A stretch of DNA of 64,000 nucleotides from Prorocentrum cordatum (GCA_963575745.1 CAUYUJ010017916.1:152188-216187); one strand, 5' to 3'. Shown: positions 31,645 through 41,700, counted from the first letter of the stretch. Notes: generated by a model from the sequence alone, not told the origin. A program made the numbers and translations.

Positions 31645-31926
31645 TGATGGGCCTGTTTTCCACCACCACCACCAGAAGTTGGAGGGGGGAAGGAGGTGGA
31701 GAACGAGGAGGAGGAGGACGACGAGGAGGAGAAGGAGAAGGAGAAGAAGGAGGAGGAGGAGGAGGAGGAGGAGGATGTGGAGGTGGAGGACGAGGAAGAG
31801 GAGGAGGACGAGGAGAAGGAGAAGGAGAAGGAGGAGGAGGAGGAGGTGGAGGTGGAGGTGGAGGAGGAGGAGGAAGACCCCTCCCCCTCCAACTTCTGGT
31901 GGCGGTGGTGGAAAACAGGCCCATCA
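31645..31926. mobile_element. Foldback element carrying a (GGA)n core, copy 2
   Basis: Arms of about 44 bp: TGATGGGCCTGTTTTCCACC and CAGAAGTTGGAGGGGG at the left, the exact inverse with one or two changes at the right. The core is about 190 bp of GGA/GAA triplets. Flanking pentamers GCAAT and GGAAT differ at one position. Confidence 0.88.
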
Positions 31927-32149
31927 GGAATGGCGCAGAAAGCCGGGGGTCCGGGGCGCCCGTCGTGCTCTTGCGCGACGTCTCCAGTTTTTTTTTGTTC
32001 GAGACGTCGGGCCGCAGGGCCGACCCGCTCCCCGGGAGCAGCTGTTCCAATCCCGAGTCGGCTAGTCACGGTCCCGCGTCCCGGGAAGGGCCCCCCACAG
32101 GCTGGAGATCACGAAAGAACTTCCGTCGTGGTCGTTCCTCGGCTCGGCC

Positions 32150-32410
32150 TCCTGAGTCGTCTGGTAACGAGCCTGAGTCCCAGGTAGGGCCCCAGGAGGC
32201 TGAAGATAACGAAGGAGCTTCCGTCGCAAATGAATCAGAACGAAAGGTTGTTGGCGAATTTCGGCCTCGGGGGGCCCTCGCCGGGCCTCGGGACCCTCAA
32301 GACACGACTTCATGGATGAAAAGACGGCCCTGGAGAACTGATCGGGACTTCCGGGGACCCCGTATCGAAAAAATCTGGAAGTCGCATGTCTGGGATCGTT
32401 TATCGACTCG
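32150..32410. mobile_element. CCCAGACATGCG-type element, inverted, expanded
   Basis: Contains CGAAAGGTTGTTGGCGAATT, GGGGGGCCCTCGCCGGGCCT CGGGACC, ACGACTTCATGGATGAAAAG and AAGTCGCATGTCTGGG. An additional diverged segment occupies 32040-32200. Confidence 0.65.
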
Positions 32411-32423
32411 AGCGGGTCTGGGC

Positions 32424-32673
32424 CTTAGTGGGCCCCAGAAACGGCAGGGCCGTGTTTTTCCACCGTTTCCCCAAAAATGTCCCTTGAAAATGGAAACGGC
32501 AAAAAAACGGCGACCGGAAACGGCAACAAAAACGGCTCCAGGAGTGGAACCGGAGCGGGAACCCGTAAAAGAACGGCGACGGAATCGGAAAAAAAACGGC
32601 GTCGGAACCGGCAACACAAACGGCAAAACGGAACCGGAAAAAAACGGCCCTGTCGTTTGCAGGGCCCACTGAG
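32424..32673. mobile_element. 250-bp MITE, copy 2, with 8-bp target duplication
   Basis: Inverted ends CTTAGTGGGCCCCAG and GGGCCCACTGAG. The interior is built of CGGCAAAAAAACGGC-type motifs. Flanked by identical GTCTGGGC at 32416-32423 and 32674-32681. An 8-bp duplication is typical of hAT (also P and Merlin) transposons. No coding capacity. Confidence 0.92.
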
Positions 32674-33160
32674 GTCTGGGCAGAGAGGGGGGCTTCTGCT
32701 CAGCGTCGGCGGGGGCCTCTGCGAAACGCGCCAGGGTCTGCGGATGGCGTGCTCGGGCCAGCTCCCCAGGGGGGCGATGGGGCCAGGAGGGGCTCGGGGC
32801 GCTGGCTTCGGGTCGTGCCTGCAGGGGCCCTGGGACACACGAAAAGACAGACACAAACCCCAGGAGCCCCCATAGATTCACATATTTTTGGGGGTTCTGC
32901 CGTCCCCCCCCCACCTCCCATACTGGCGCATCTTGTTCTGGGAATCGACGATTCATCGTGACTGTGTTCTGTTTTCCCTCCTGGGTCCCCCTTCCTCCCG
33001 AGAGGAGGCGGTTGGGAAGCAGCTGTGGGATCAACGCGAGGGGACAAAAGGAATCTCCCGAGGGCCACACTGCCAAATGGATGTGTAAGCGTGGGTCGCG
33101 AGGCGCAGGACGCAAGGGTACCCTCGCTTTGGCAGGGTCGACCTACTAATCAGCCTCGAC

Positions 33161-33410
33161 CTTAGTGGACCCTGGAAACGACAGGGCCGTTTTTTTATTG
33201 GTTCCGTTTTGTAGTTTTTTTACCGGTTCCGACGCCGTTTTTGTTACCGGTTCTGTCACCGTTGTTTGACTGGTTCCGGCTCCGGCTCCAATCCCGGAGC
33301 CGTTGTTTTCCCGTTTCTGGTCGCCATTTTTTTGCCGTTTCCATTTTCAAGGGAACTTTTGTTTTGGAAACGGTGAAAAAACGGCCCTGCCGTTTCCGCG
33401 GCCCACAAAG
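33161..33410. mobile_element. 250-bp MITE, copy 3, with 8-bp target duplication
   Basis: Inverted ends CTTAGTGGACCCTGGAAACG and GTTTCCGCGGCCCACAAAG. Flanked by identical GCCTCGAC at 33153-33160 and 33411-33418. Opposite orientation to copy 2 and the same length. Confidence 0.92.
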
Positions 33411-33419
33411 GCCTCGACT

Positions 33420-34625
33420 GCATAGGGACGCAAGGCCACCGGAGGCCGAAGCTGGGATATCCTTTGGGCGGCGGGCGACCCGTGAAGGCTGCCAAGGACG
33501 AGCCGCCGCGGCGAAGCCACGGGGGCAGCCTCCTCGATGCAGGCGCGCGCCCTGACCACGAGACTCGTCGAGAGTACAGTCGGGGCGTTGACCTAAGGAA
33601 CCCTAAATAAGGAACGAGGCCCCTGTTTTTCCATAACTAAAGCTCCGATTCCCCATCGAAAACCTCAGGACAACCTAAGGCAAGCTGCGAAACAATTAAG
33701 GAACACGGAGTCCCTCCCCAACGAAAAGGGTGCCTTGTTCAGCGCCCCGACTGTAGATCGACGGGTTTTGCTTTCAGCGCATTGCGCGGTCGGCGCTGAT
33801 TACTTCAATGCGAGCATGGAGTGCTTGGCCCGGACGCAGGGGTGTCCGAAGTCCAGCAGTGCCCCAGCAGCGTTGAGGAGCGTGTCTTCTGACGAGTGCC
33901 CAAACTACCGGGCGCCTCGATGCTCAACGGCGCCGCAATCTACCCTTGACGAGGCTGGCAAGCGCATCGATTGAGCAGGGACCGGCAGTCCAGGCATCCC
34001 GACGGGCCCGCCACGACATGCTCTTCGAACCCCAACAATGTTTCAAGCACCAGAGCGGTGTTCTTGGAACATACACCCGACGTGCTGGCACAACACAGTC
34101 TCGGCCAGAACTGCTCTAAGAACAGGCCGCGCAGACCGCAGCAGGGTCCTAGAACATTCTTTGGGGCGGGCCTGCAGGCAAGCCAGGACGCTTCGCCACT
34201 GCTCAAACTAAAACGTCTCGTGAACGGCCGCTGCCGCCGCCGCCGGCTCTCTCACGGGCCCCCGGTGGCCCCGCACTGGCTGCGCGCCGCCTGCCGCTCA
34301 GTCCCCGCTCGGCCAAGCCCCGGGCGCGCTGCCGCGGCCAGCGCGGCGGCGCGGCCGGGCCCCTCGCACCGCCAGCGCGCGCCCCGGCAGCCGTCCTCTG
34401 GACGGAGGAGCGGCCCCAGGCCCGCCCAGAAAGCTCGCACACGATACCCCAAAATAGCCCTGGGGGGTGAGCGAGGGCCCTGGTCGCGGGTCTGGTATAC
34501 TGACCTCCCTCCCTGGGACGCGGTGGCGGTGTGCGGAGCGTGGCCCCGTGGGGCAGCGTCTGACTGGGGTGGGGAGGGTGTGGTATGCAAAAGAACTGCC
34601 CGAGGACCAGGCAGGCAAGAGTTCG
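33420..34625. other. Unassigned DNA
   Basis: 33590-33730 is AT-richer. 34140-34210 matches the dispersed repeat at 8790/9530 (CAAGCCAGGACGCTTCGCCA CTGC). A 79-codon plus-strand frame (33735-33974) and GC-rich frames at 34200-34600 have no recognisable domain. Confidence 0.4.
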
Positions 34626-34628
34626 GCG

Positions 34629-34840
34629 GCGAGCGAAGGGAAGGGAAGGGAGAAGGACAAGGCCTTCTCAGAAGGCGGCGGGGCTTCTGAGAAGGCCTCC
34701 GGATTCTCCTGAGAGGCTGCCCGCGTCTCCGGGGAAGGCCCAGCAGACTTCTCAGAAGGCCCGGGGGGCTTCCGAGCCTTCCGAGCAGGCACGCGTCCCT
34801 GCTCACCTCTCCCCCCATCGGGCGGCTCGCCGCCGAACAG
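34629..34840. mobile_element. GGCGGCGAGC / CTTCTCAGAAG element, copy 3
   Basis: TTCGGCGGCGAGCGAAGGGA at the left pairs with GGCTCGCCGCCGAA at the right. Internal CTTCTCAGAAG and CTTCTGAGAAG palindromes as at 20000-20140 and 20740-20880. Confidence 0.75.
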
Positions 34841-35074
34841 AGCGGCCCCGGGCAAGAGAGGTGACCTTTTGCGCGCGGCTCGCGGGGGGCGCGGGAGGCC
34901 AAGCCCGAGCGCGCCAGCCCCTGCCATCGCGCCGCGCCCAGCCCTCCGGGGGCCCCACTGCTCCCTGGCAAGGGGCCCGCGGAGGCAGCGGGGGTCCCCC
35001 GAGGGCCGTGCCCGCCGGGGGCCCCGCCGTCCCCGCGCGACCCTCTCCTCGGCCCCGCGGGGGACCCCACAGAG

Positions 35075-35212
35075 GAGGAGGCGGGGGAGGAGGAGGAGAA
35101 GGAGGAGGAGGAGGAGGAGGAGAAGGAGGAGGATGCGGGGGAGGAGGAGGAGGAGGAGGAGGAGGAGGAGGAGGAGGAGGAGGAGGAGGAGGAGGAGGAG
35201 GAGGAGGAGGAG
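35075..35212. repeat. (GGA)n homopurine tract
   Basis: GGA triplets, nearly pure in the last 70 bp. Confidence 0.97.
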
Positions 35213-35221
35213 ACACTCCCT

Positions 35222-35330
35222 GGCGAAAGAGCACTCCTGCGTGTAGTTGGCCGAGTCCTCGAGCTCCGCGCCCCCAGGCTGCAGCATGTCTGCCGGCGGC
35301 CCCTGGAAGGCCGCCCACGCGCGCGTGAGG
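35222..35330 (-). CDS. Candidate exon of the minus-strand gene (exon 4)
   Basis: The minus-strand frame reads LTRAWAAFQGPPADMLQPGG then AELEDSANYTQECSFA, which is protein-like and lies immediately before a GGA/TCC tract. An acceptor at GGGAG|CCTC (35331/35330) would be phase 2, matching the end of exon 3. A cleaner pyrimidine-led alternative is CCTTCCAG|GGG (35302, phase 0). The donor is unresolved (CGCAG|GAGTGC or CGCCAG|GGAG). No domain is recognised. Confidence 0.4.
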
Positions 35331-36222
35331 CTCCCAGAGGGTCGCAGCTTCCGAGGTCGAGCCTCCATCCTGGATCTTGGATGGAAGCAAACAGACATGC
35401 AGGATGAGGGGGTGAAGCACGCCTCGCCTAAACTTTGAAGGGTTGCTGGTCCTCTTTTGAGGGGGCCCAGGGACACACACACATAAATACACACACATCC
35501 CAGGATTCCCCATATGTTGTAATCTTTTGTTGAGGTTCGTCTTCCCCTCCCCACTTCCTATAGTCTTCCAAACTGCCCTGGGAGTCAACGATCTATTGTG
35601 TCTGTGTGTTGTTTCCACTCCTGACTCTTGCCTTACTATACCCAAGCTCGAGAGATCCACGTGCCTCCACGCCGGCGGCCGCGGGTCCCTCGGCGGGTGC
35701 TGGCTCGTCCCGCGGAGAGCTGCCGCCTCTCGTGATCAGAGCTCCCTGGCCTTCGCGTGGTCGCAACATGTGAGCCTGGCACTGCCAATCACGCGGCGGG
35801 TGGGTCCGTGCTCAGAGGGCAGAACAACTCCCCCCCCCCCTAACAATCACCCCGACAAGCAAAGGCGCTTCGTACACGCACCCAGGGAAGGAATCGAACG
35901 GAGCAAGGCTTTCATGGTAAACGCCCAGGGCCGTTGAGCAAACGCCAGTCGTCCGGTCTGGGGTGTTTTTTCCTCCCCTGAGTGCTCTCGACCCCTGCCG
36001 CCCGTGGGCCACGGCGGCATCGTCTGCGAGCCACGACGGGCGAGCGCCGCTCCGCGTGCGCGTCGCAGAAGTGCGCGGGCACCCGAGGCCAAGCAGGCCA
36101 GGCCAGACAGAGCAGACAGCCCGACCAGACGCACAGCACGGACCAGGGCCAGGCAGACCGAACCAAACGGACCCAGGAAGGCCCGGCGAGACCCCGAAGG
36201 GCTCAACGCAAGCAGTACTTAC

Positions 36223-36356
36223 TCCACTCCGCCCAGCCGCGTCCACGCGAAGCGCTGCGCATGTATCTCGTGCTGGATCAGTTCCCTCAGCCTCCGCTCG
36301 TACTCCTGTCTGTCGTAGAGGTGCTGAAGGAGCTCTGCGGCCCTCTGCCCGCACGC
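36223..36356 (-). CDS. Exon 3: charged helical segment
   Basis: After TGCCGTTCCCTCGAACCAG|G, a pyrimidine-rich acceptor, the frame reads ACGQRAAELLQHLYDRQEYE then RRLRELIQHEIHAQRFAW and TRLGGV. It ends at GTGGA|GTAAGT, a perfect consensus GT donor. The exon is 134 nt, starting in phase 0 and ending in phase 2. The sequence looks like a continuing coiled coil and follows the coiled-coil exons 1 and 2 on the same strand. Both splice sites and the open, charged frame make this the best-supported internal exon in the 35-40 kb region, although the product is unknown. Confidence 0.6.
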
Positions 36357-36547
36357 CTGGTTCGAGGGAACGGCAGCGGTGACCATGACCAAGACTGAAC
36401 GCGGTAACGTTTGTGTCGATCTTGGCTAATGTCCACCTCGTCATGTCGTGGATCATCCCCGAGAATCGGCGACGGCCAGCATCCAGCATGGACCATGACC
36501 AAGATCTGCATCGACAAGATACCGCGGCATCTTGGACATGGTGATTA

Positions 36548-36722
36548 TAGGAACAACAAATATTCACACAAACAAGCGGAGTTCCGCGCGCATTTTCTGG
36601 ATCGGCGCTAGACCCCCCTCCCTGGCGCGCGGAGAGCGTTAGACGCGATTGCAGAGGCGCCGCCAGTGGCGCCGGCGCCGATCCAAGAAGTCCGCGCGAA
36701 GCTTTCGAAGTTCATGTCTATG
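36548..36722. mobile_element. Foldback element (TGGATCGGCGC type)
   Basis: Left arm CGGAGTTCCGCGCGCATTTT CTGGATCGGCGC, right arm GCGCCGATCCAAGAAGTCCG CGCGAAGCTT. Diverged member of the family at 16205, 20363 and 48910. Confidence 0.65.
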
Positions 36723-36786
36723 CAGCTCGTTTCGCCCTCGACATGGTCATGGTTCTCCTTCGCCTGCACTCAACGAGTGACCCTGG

Positions 36787-36939
36787 GTAAGAGTGACCTT
36801 TGGGGTGCAGCTTTTGGGGGGCCGCGGGGGGGGGGAGGGGGGCAAACACACAAGCGCGCAAGACGCCACTGCACCCTCGCGTTTGGCGATCGGGGTACCC
36901 CAATGGGCCTGCACTCAAAGTCACTCCGGCGAAGGGTCG
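36787..36939. mobile_element. GTAAGAGTGACC-type element, copy 4 (right end displaced)
   Basis: Begins GTAAGAGTGACCTTTGGGGT and runs to GGCGAAGGGTCG. There the GGGGGTCCAGC element (36940-37165) takes over, so the terminal CACTCTTAC is missing. Confidence 0.7.
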
Positions 36940-37165
36940 ACCCAACAGGGGGTCCAGCTGGGGGGTGGTGCAATAAGTTTTTGGCCATTTGGGTTGCAAA
37001 TGTATTGCGCCAGAGAACTCTACAGCACTGTATTGGAACAAGCGCACTGCACCCGAAAACACATCAATACATCAGCGCACCAGAGTGTATTGCACGCCCC
37101 CAATCTATTGCAACCCCACGAATCTCTTGCACCACCCTCTTTTAGCTGGACCCCCCTTTTTGGGT
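36940..37165. mobile_element. GGGGGTCCAGC inverted-repeat element, copy 2
   Basis: Left ACCCAACAGGGGGTCCAGCT, right AGCTGGACCCCCCTTTTTGG GT. GTGGTGCAATAAG and CTCTTGCACCAC form a second inverted pair. Same family as 31179-31434. Confidence 0.8.
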
Positions 37166-37204
37166 CCACCATATTCCTTCTGCTACACACAAGAGTGACC
37201 CTGG

Positions 37205-37354
37205 GTAAGAGTGACCTTCAGTGCGCAGCTTTTTGGGGGCCGCCCGGGGACCAACCACAAGCGCGCAAGACGCTACCACCGCATCGCGTTCGGCGATCGG
37301 GAGACCCCGTTTGGCCCGCACCTCAAGGTCGCTCCGGCGAAAGGCCACTCTTAC
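37205..37354. mobile_element. GTAAGAGTGACC-type element, copy 5
   Basis: Complete copy: GTAAGAGTGACCTTCAG to AAGGCCACTCTTAC. It abuts the 3' side of candidate exon 2; on the minus strand its end supplies the string GTAAGAG, a strong donor-like sequence. Confidence 0.8.
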
Positions 37355-37398
37355 GTCTGGTCGATTCCTTCCCTCGACTGATCCGCAACGGCCGCCGC

Positions 37399-37644
37399 CT
37401 CGGCCGGCGCGCTGTGTGGCCGCCCGCCGCGAGGCCGACCCTGCTGCGGCGGCTGCCGCGCGGCAGCCTGCCGCCATCCGCCCGCGTGCTCCACGGGCAC
37501 GCGCCGCAGCCCCTCCCCCGGGCGCTCGCCGTGGCAAGCGCTAGCGCGCAGCTGCCGCGGAAGCAGCCGCTCGTCGGACGCCCCCGCGCCGTGCCCGCCC
37601 GCGGCCAGCTCAGCGCGCGCCCGCTCCAGCGCCGCCTCGGCGGC
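37399..37644 (-). CDS. Exon 2 of the coiled-coil gene
   Basis: The minus strand reads AAEAALERARAELAAGGHGA G and continues SDERLLPRQLRASACHGE, closely resembling the Ala/Glu/Arg coiled coil of exon 1. CACGAG|GCC (37645/37644) is an AG|G acceptor in phase 0, and GCCGAG|GCGGCG (37399/37398) is a GC-type donor in phase 0, giving 246 nt (82 codons). This chains in frame to exon 3. The 350-nt intron between exons 1 and 2 contains a repeat element (37692-37861). Boundary choice is inference; coding character of the first half is good and of the second half weaker. Confidence 0.55.
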
Positions 37645-37691
37645 CTCGTGGGGCGAGAGCGATGTCATGATAGGATTGGCACAGGATGCCC

Positions 37692-37861
37692 TGAGATCCT
37701 GGCGCTGCATTTGTTTTTTCAATCGGCGTTTTCGCCCGGCTTCACGCCCCGGGGCCCTCACAGATCGATCCAGATCGGAACATGACGCGGAAAGATGGGG
37801 TCCAGGGATCCGCTTGTGCTTCCCCACGACGTTACACATGTCTTCGAGACCTCGGATCTCA
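37692..37861. mobile_element. TGAGATCC inverted-repeat element, copy 1 (intronic)
   Basis: TGAGATCCTGGCGCTGCATT at the left and, inverted, TGAGATCCGAGGTCTCGAAG at the right. The interior has CCTCACAGATCGATCC and AAAGATGGGGTC. Copies at 44191-44346 and 45671-45840. It accounts for half of the intron between coiled-coil exons 1 and 2. Confidence 0.8.
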
Positions 37862-37994
37862 GGGTGCGCTCCACGATCCCCAGAGGCACCTGGCGGCCCT
37901 CGTCTCTGCAGCCCGTGCGGAACGTCAGGCAGTCCTGAGTCCCCTGGAAGTCCTCGAACGCACCTAATTATCATCCCTTCTTGTGACCCTGGTC

Positions 37995-40388
37995 CTTTTC
38001 GCGCCGCACGCTCTCCGCCAGCTCCCGGCCCAGGCGCCCGGCGAGCCTGTGGGCCTCGGCGGCCGCGGCTGCGGCGCCGCGGCCCTCGGCGAGCTCGGCC
38101 GCCGCGGCGCGCAGCGCCGCCTCTGCGGCGGCCACCTCGCCGGCGCGCCCGCCGAGCTCGAGGCCCAGCTGCGCGCACCGCTGCTGCGCGGCCTCGTGCC
38201 GGGCGCCCGCGAGCGCCAGCCGCTCCTCCAGGCGCTCGTGCTGCAGGGCGTGCCGCTGCGCCTCCGCGGCGCGCCGCCGCAGCTCGGCGGACAGCGCGGA
38301 AGAGAGCTCGTCGGCCCTGGCCGCCTCCGCGGCCTCCCGCTGCTGCAGCTCGGCCCTCTGCGCGGCCAGCGCGCGGGACAGCTCCTCGGCCCGCGCCGCC
38401 TCGGACGCAAGGCCGCGCTGCAGCTCGGCCTCGCCGCTGCGGCACGCCGCAAGGAGGGCGTCGGAGCGCGCCTGCGCGCGCAAGAGCCTATCCTGATGGA
38501 CGCCCTCCACGCTCAGGATGGACTCGGACACGAGGGCACGGATGCTCTCCAGCTCCGCGTGCAGCGTCTCGCGGCGCCGCTCGCTGCCGCTCGCCAGAGT
38601 GGCCTCGTGGCACGCGGCGGCCTCCTCTGCGCCGAGGCAGCGCCGCAACCGGAGCGCCTCCTCCGAGAGCCTCGCGCGGCTCTCCCGCAGCTCGGCGACC
38701 TCAGAGCCTGTGGCCCCCGCCTGTCGGTCCCTCTGGCCCTCCGCCGCGTGCAGCTCCCGGCGCAGAGCTTCGCAGCCGAGCGCGTGCTCCTCCGCCGCGA
38801 GCCGCGACGCGCGGGCCGCGGCGTCGGCCGCCTGGGCGGCGCCGACGGCGGAGAGGCGCTCCGCCTCCAGCTCGGCCTGCAGCGCCGCGCGCTGGCGATC
38901 CGACTCTCCCGCGCGCTGCAGGGCGAGGGCGGCGCGGGCTGCCTCCACCTCGCACCTCTGAAGGAGCTCCGCGACGCTGGCGCCGCTGGAGCCCACGCGC
39001 GAGCAAGCGTCGGCCCCGGCGCCCCGCGCGACCTCGACCACGGCGGCCCGCGCGCTCTCCAACTCCAGCTCGGCGCCCCTCGCGCGCTCCTCGTGCTCCC
39101 GCGCGCCGCGGCGGGCCGCCTCAGCGAGCCCCTCCTGCGCTCTTGCGGCGCGCTCCTGCGCGGCCAGGCTGCCCCGCGCCTCCTGCAGCTCCCTCCACAG
39201 GACGCCCACCCCGCGCTGCTCTTCCGCGCGCACCTCCGCCTGCCTGGCCCGGTCGGCCTGGGCCTCGGCCTGCCGCAGCTCCTGCCCCAAGGCCCCGCGC
39301 TGAGCTTCCGCGCGCGCCTCCGCCTGCCTGGCCCGGTCGGCCTCGGTCTTGGCATGCCGCAGCTCCTGGCCCAAGGCCCCGCGCTGCTCCTGCGCGAGAG
39401 CCGCCGCCCGCCTGGCATGGTCGGCCTGGGCCTCGGCCTGCCGCAGCTCCTGGCCCAAGGCCCCACACTGCTCCTGCGCGAGAGCCGCCGCCCGCCTGGC
39501 CTGGTCGGCCTGGGTCTCGGCCTGCCGCAATTCCTGGCCCACATTTCCGCGTTGCTCCTGCGCGAGAGCCGCTGCCTGCCTGGCCACGTCCGCCGCGGCC
39601 CTGGCCCCCTCCGACGCAGGCGCCGCGAGCGCGGAGGCGCCGCACGGCGGCAGCGAGCCGCCTTGGGCCCCCGCCGCCAGCACCGACTCCGCGAGGGAGG
39701 CGCGAGCCCCCTCCAGCTCGTGCCGCAGCAGCTCGCACTGGCCCTCGCGCTGCCTGGCCAGGCGCGCGCAGCACTCCTCCTCGCGCGACTCCTGCGCCAG
39801 CCGGCCCTGCAGGTGCTCCTCGGCCGGCTGGCCGGAGCGCGCCGCCTGCGCCGTGGCCCTGGCCTCGAGGTCCGAGGCGCGGACGCGGAGCGCATGCAGC
39901 TCATGGGCCCTCTGCGCCGCCTCCGCCCTCGCCCGCTGCGCGGCGGCGCGCTCCCGCTCCAGCTCCCCGCGCAGGGCCCGCAGCGCGGCCTCGTGGCGGA
40001 CGGGAAGACGTGCAGCATGCGGGCGGGAACTGCTGCTCAGCGTGACGCGGCGGCGTCCCCGCGGCGCGCTGGTCCCTGCAAGCGGCTGGCGTCTCGCTGC
40101 GCGCGGCGTGGCGGGAGGCTTGGAAAAGCTCGGGACGTTGGCGCTCGGGGACTGGGACCTGATTAGCGCGTCGCGCCGAGGCGCCGTGGGCCAGAACCGG
40201 CGCCGCGACACGTGAAGCAACCGACCCTGACCGCAAACTGCTTCGCCATCATCGGGGACGCCTCCCCCCAGGGCGGCCGGAAAATGCGTAGGAGGACTCA
40301 TGAAGAACCCTCGCAGAAAAAGCTGGCTGGGGAACAAGCTGCCAATCCCACCCTGGGACAGGCCCTCGCCGACGGCGCACGAAGCCAA
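37995..40388 (-). CDS. Exon 1: long Ala/Glu/Arg coiled-coil protein
   Basis: An uninterrupted minus-strand frame of about 800 codons encodes an unusually long heptad-patterned protein rich in Ala, Glu, Arg, Gln and Leu, with very GC-rich codons. An N-terminal stretch of about 130 residues (basic and Ser/Pro-rich: SQSPSANVPSFSKPPATPR) precedes the rod. Residues around 270-400 form about five tandem 28-residue repeats of the type AAALAQEQRGALGQELRQAE (84-bp DNA period, plus-strand 39230-39590). The first Met of the frame is at 40388, but an AG|G acceptor at 40227/40226 is possible, so the start is uncertain. At the 3' end the frame runs to a stop at 37971, but AAAAG|GACC (37995/37994, a GA-type donor) would splice in phase 0 to exon 2. 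The family is not identified; it resembles cytoskeletal or centrosomal rods only in general character. The opposite-strand frames of similar length are shadows. Confidence 0.65.
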
Positions 40389-40479
40389 TTTCTGTCACTC
40401 CGCTTCTCGTCCGCGCGAACGCGTGAATGGAGGGCTCCGCAATGGGATCCAAGCAGATGGGGGGGTGGTTCGCGACGCC

Positions 40480-40667
40480 CCCAGACCCCCTCGCGTTGTG
40501 AACAAAAATCACGACGGGAGGTTTCTTTGCAATTTTCGGCCTCGGGGGTTCCTCGCCGGGCCTCGGGACCGTCAGAAAATACTCAGGATGAAAGCCCGGT
40601 CCCGGGGAAGGGGTCCAGACCTCTGGAGGTCAACGCTGTGAACAAATCACGACGTCGGGGGTCTGGG
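40480..40667. mobile_element. CCCAGACCCCC inverted-repeat element, intact
   Basis: CCCAGACCCCCTCGCGTTGT GAACAAAAATCACGACG pairs with CGTCGTGATTTGTTCACAGC at the other end, which terminates GGGGGTCTGGG. Core: CCTCGCCGGGCCTCGGGACC and GTCCAGACCTCTGGAGG. 188 bp, non-coding. Confidence 0.85.
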
Positions 40668-40744
40668 CCTCGGCACAACTGGCGTGGAGAAAACCGGGCT
40701 TCGTATCGAGCCGCGTCGCCGATGCATCCGCCGTGCGGCCCGAT

Positions 40745-40935
40745 CCTCCGACGCCTCAGACGTGCGACGTCCTGGCTTTTCCATACCGGGCCCCTGGAGG
40801 TCCCGGCCCTTTCCTCGGGACCGGCTTTTCACACTGAGCCGCTTGTTGACGGTCCCGAGGCCCAGCGAGGGCCCCCCGAGGCCGAAAGTGGCCAAAAACC
40901 TCCCGGGGTGAATTTTGTTGACGACGCGATCATGG
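40745..40935. mobile_element. CCCAGACATGCG-type element copy
   Basis: CAGACGTGCGACGTCCTGGC, CCCCTGGAGGTCCCGGCCCT, TTGACGGTCCCGAGGCCCAG and GACGACGCGATCATGGCTGG, collinear with 27935-28125. Confidence 0.75.
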
Positions 40936-41089
40936 CTGGGACCCCTCTGCCCAGACCGCATCTGACAGGTCTGGAGCGAAGGGCCTCGTGGGAGGACGCC
41001 CCCTGCTGCAGCTCCTGCCGCCGACGGCGCTCGTCCTTCGAGCAGAGGACCAACTACAGAACTGATTTACCCCAAGATTGACTTGTTCG

Positions 41090-41700
41090 CCGAACCTACA
41101 AACACATGCACACAATCTTCGCAGATCTGCGAATATAACGAGTCGTGCTTCGCAGGTTCGACGAGCCATTCAAGTTTGGAGTGCAGTCGGACCTAGGCCA
41201 GAGTGACAACCCCCAAGAGCATGAGGACATCCGTCGGCCAAAACCAAACAGAACATCCAAGGGCCCCCTCCCCAGGATGCACAAGAGCATCCAACAGACA
41301 CGAAGAACACGAGGATACCCTCCCCGCACCGACCTCGATCTTGTCGGGGAAACGAAAAGGGTACCCACAACGCTACTCCCTGGACCTCTCCCGGGGTGCG
41401 CTCTGACCCGAATTTCGCAGCGAATCCGGAGGCCGAAAAACAGACAAGCGGCCGAATTGGGTAGCGGTACGACGACCTTTTCCTCGTCCCCAGACCCCGA
41501 CGTCATGATGTGCATTACGTCGACCCCTGAAGGTCTCGACCCATTCCCCTGGACCGGTTTTTCATCCTGACGGTCCGCCTGCAAAGCATGTCTGCAGTCG
41601 ATATCCCCTGCTCAAGTCCTCGAGGCTGTTGCAGAGCCGCGAGATCGTCTCCCGGCAGCGGGCCAGCACCGCGTCGGGGCTGGAGCGGCGGCGGCAACGC
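41090..41700. other. Unassigned DNA with one repeat fragment
   Basis: 41495-41585 is a CCCAGACCCCC-superfamily end (GACGTCATGATGTG, GGTCTCGACCCATTCCCCTG). The rest, including a 162-codon minus-strand frame, shows no recognisable gene. ACGCTACTCCCTGGACCTCT resembles a segment at 46170-46210. Confidence 0.4.

Noticed and set aside
32700-32775. Minus-strand ELARARHPQTLARFAEAPAD as a DEAH helicase exon
   Set aside because: It lies in the expected interval upstream of exon A and is faintly like the linker before RecA2, but there is no diagnostic motif and the splice sites are weak.
37667-40166. Two plus-strand open frames of 792 and 727 codons opposite the coiled-coil exon
   Set aside because: They are Arg/Pro/Ala-rich and low complexity, while the minus frame has heptads and 28-residue repeats. 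Very GC-rich codons leave all frames open.
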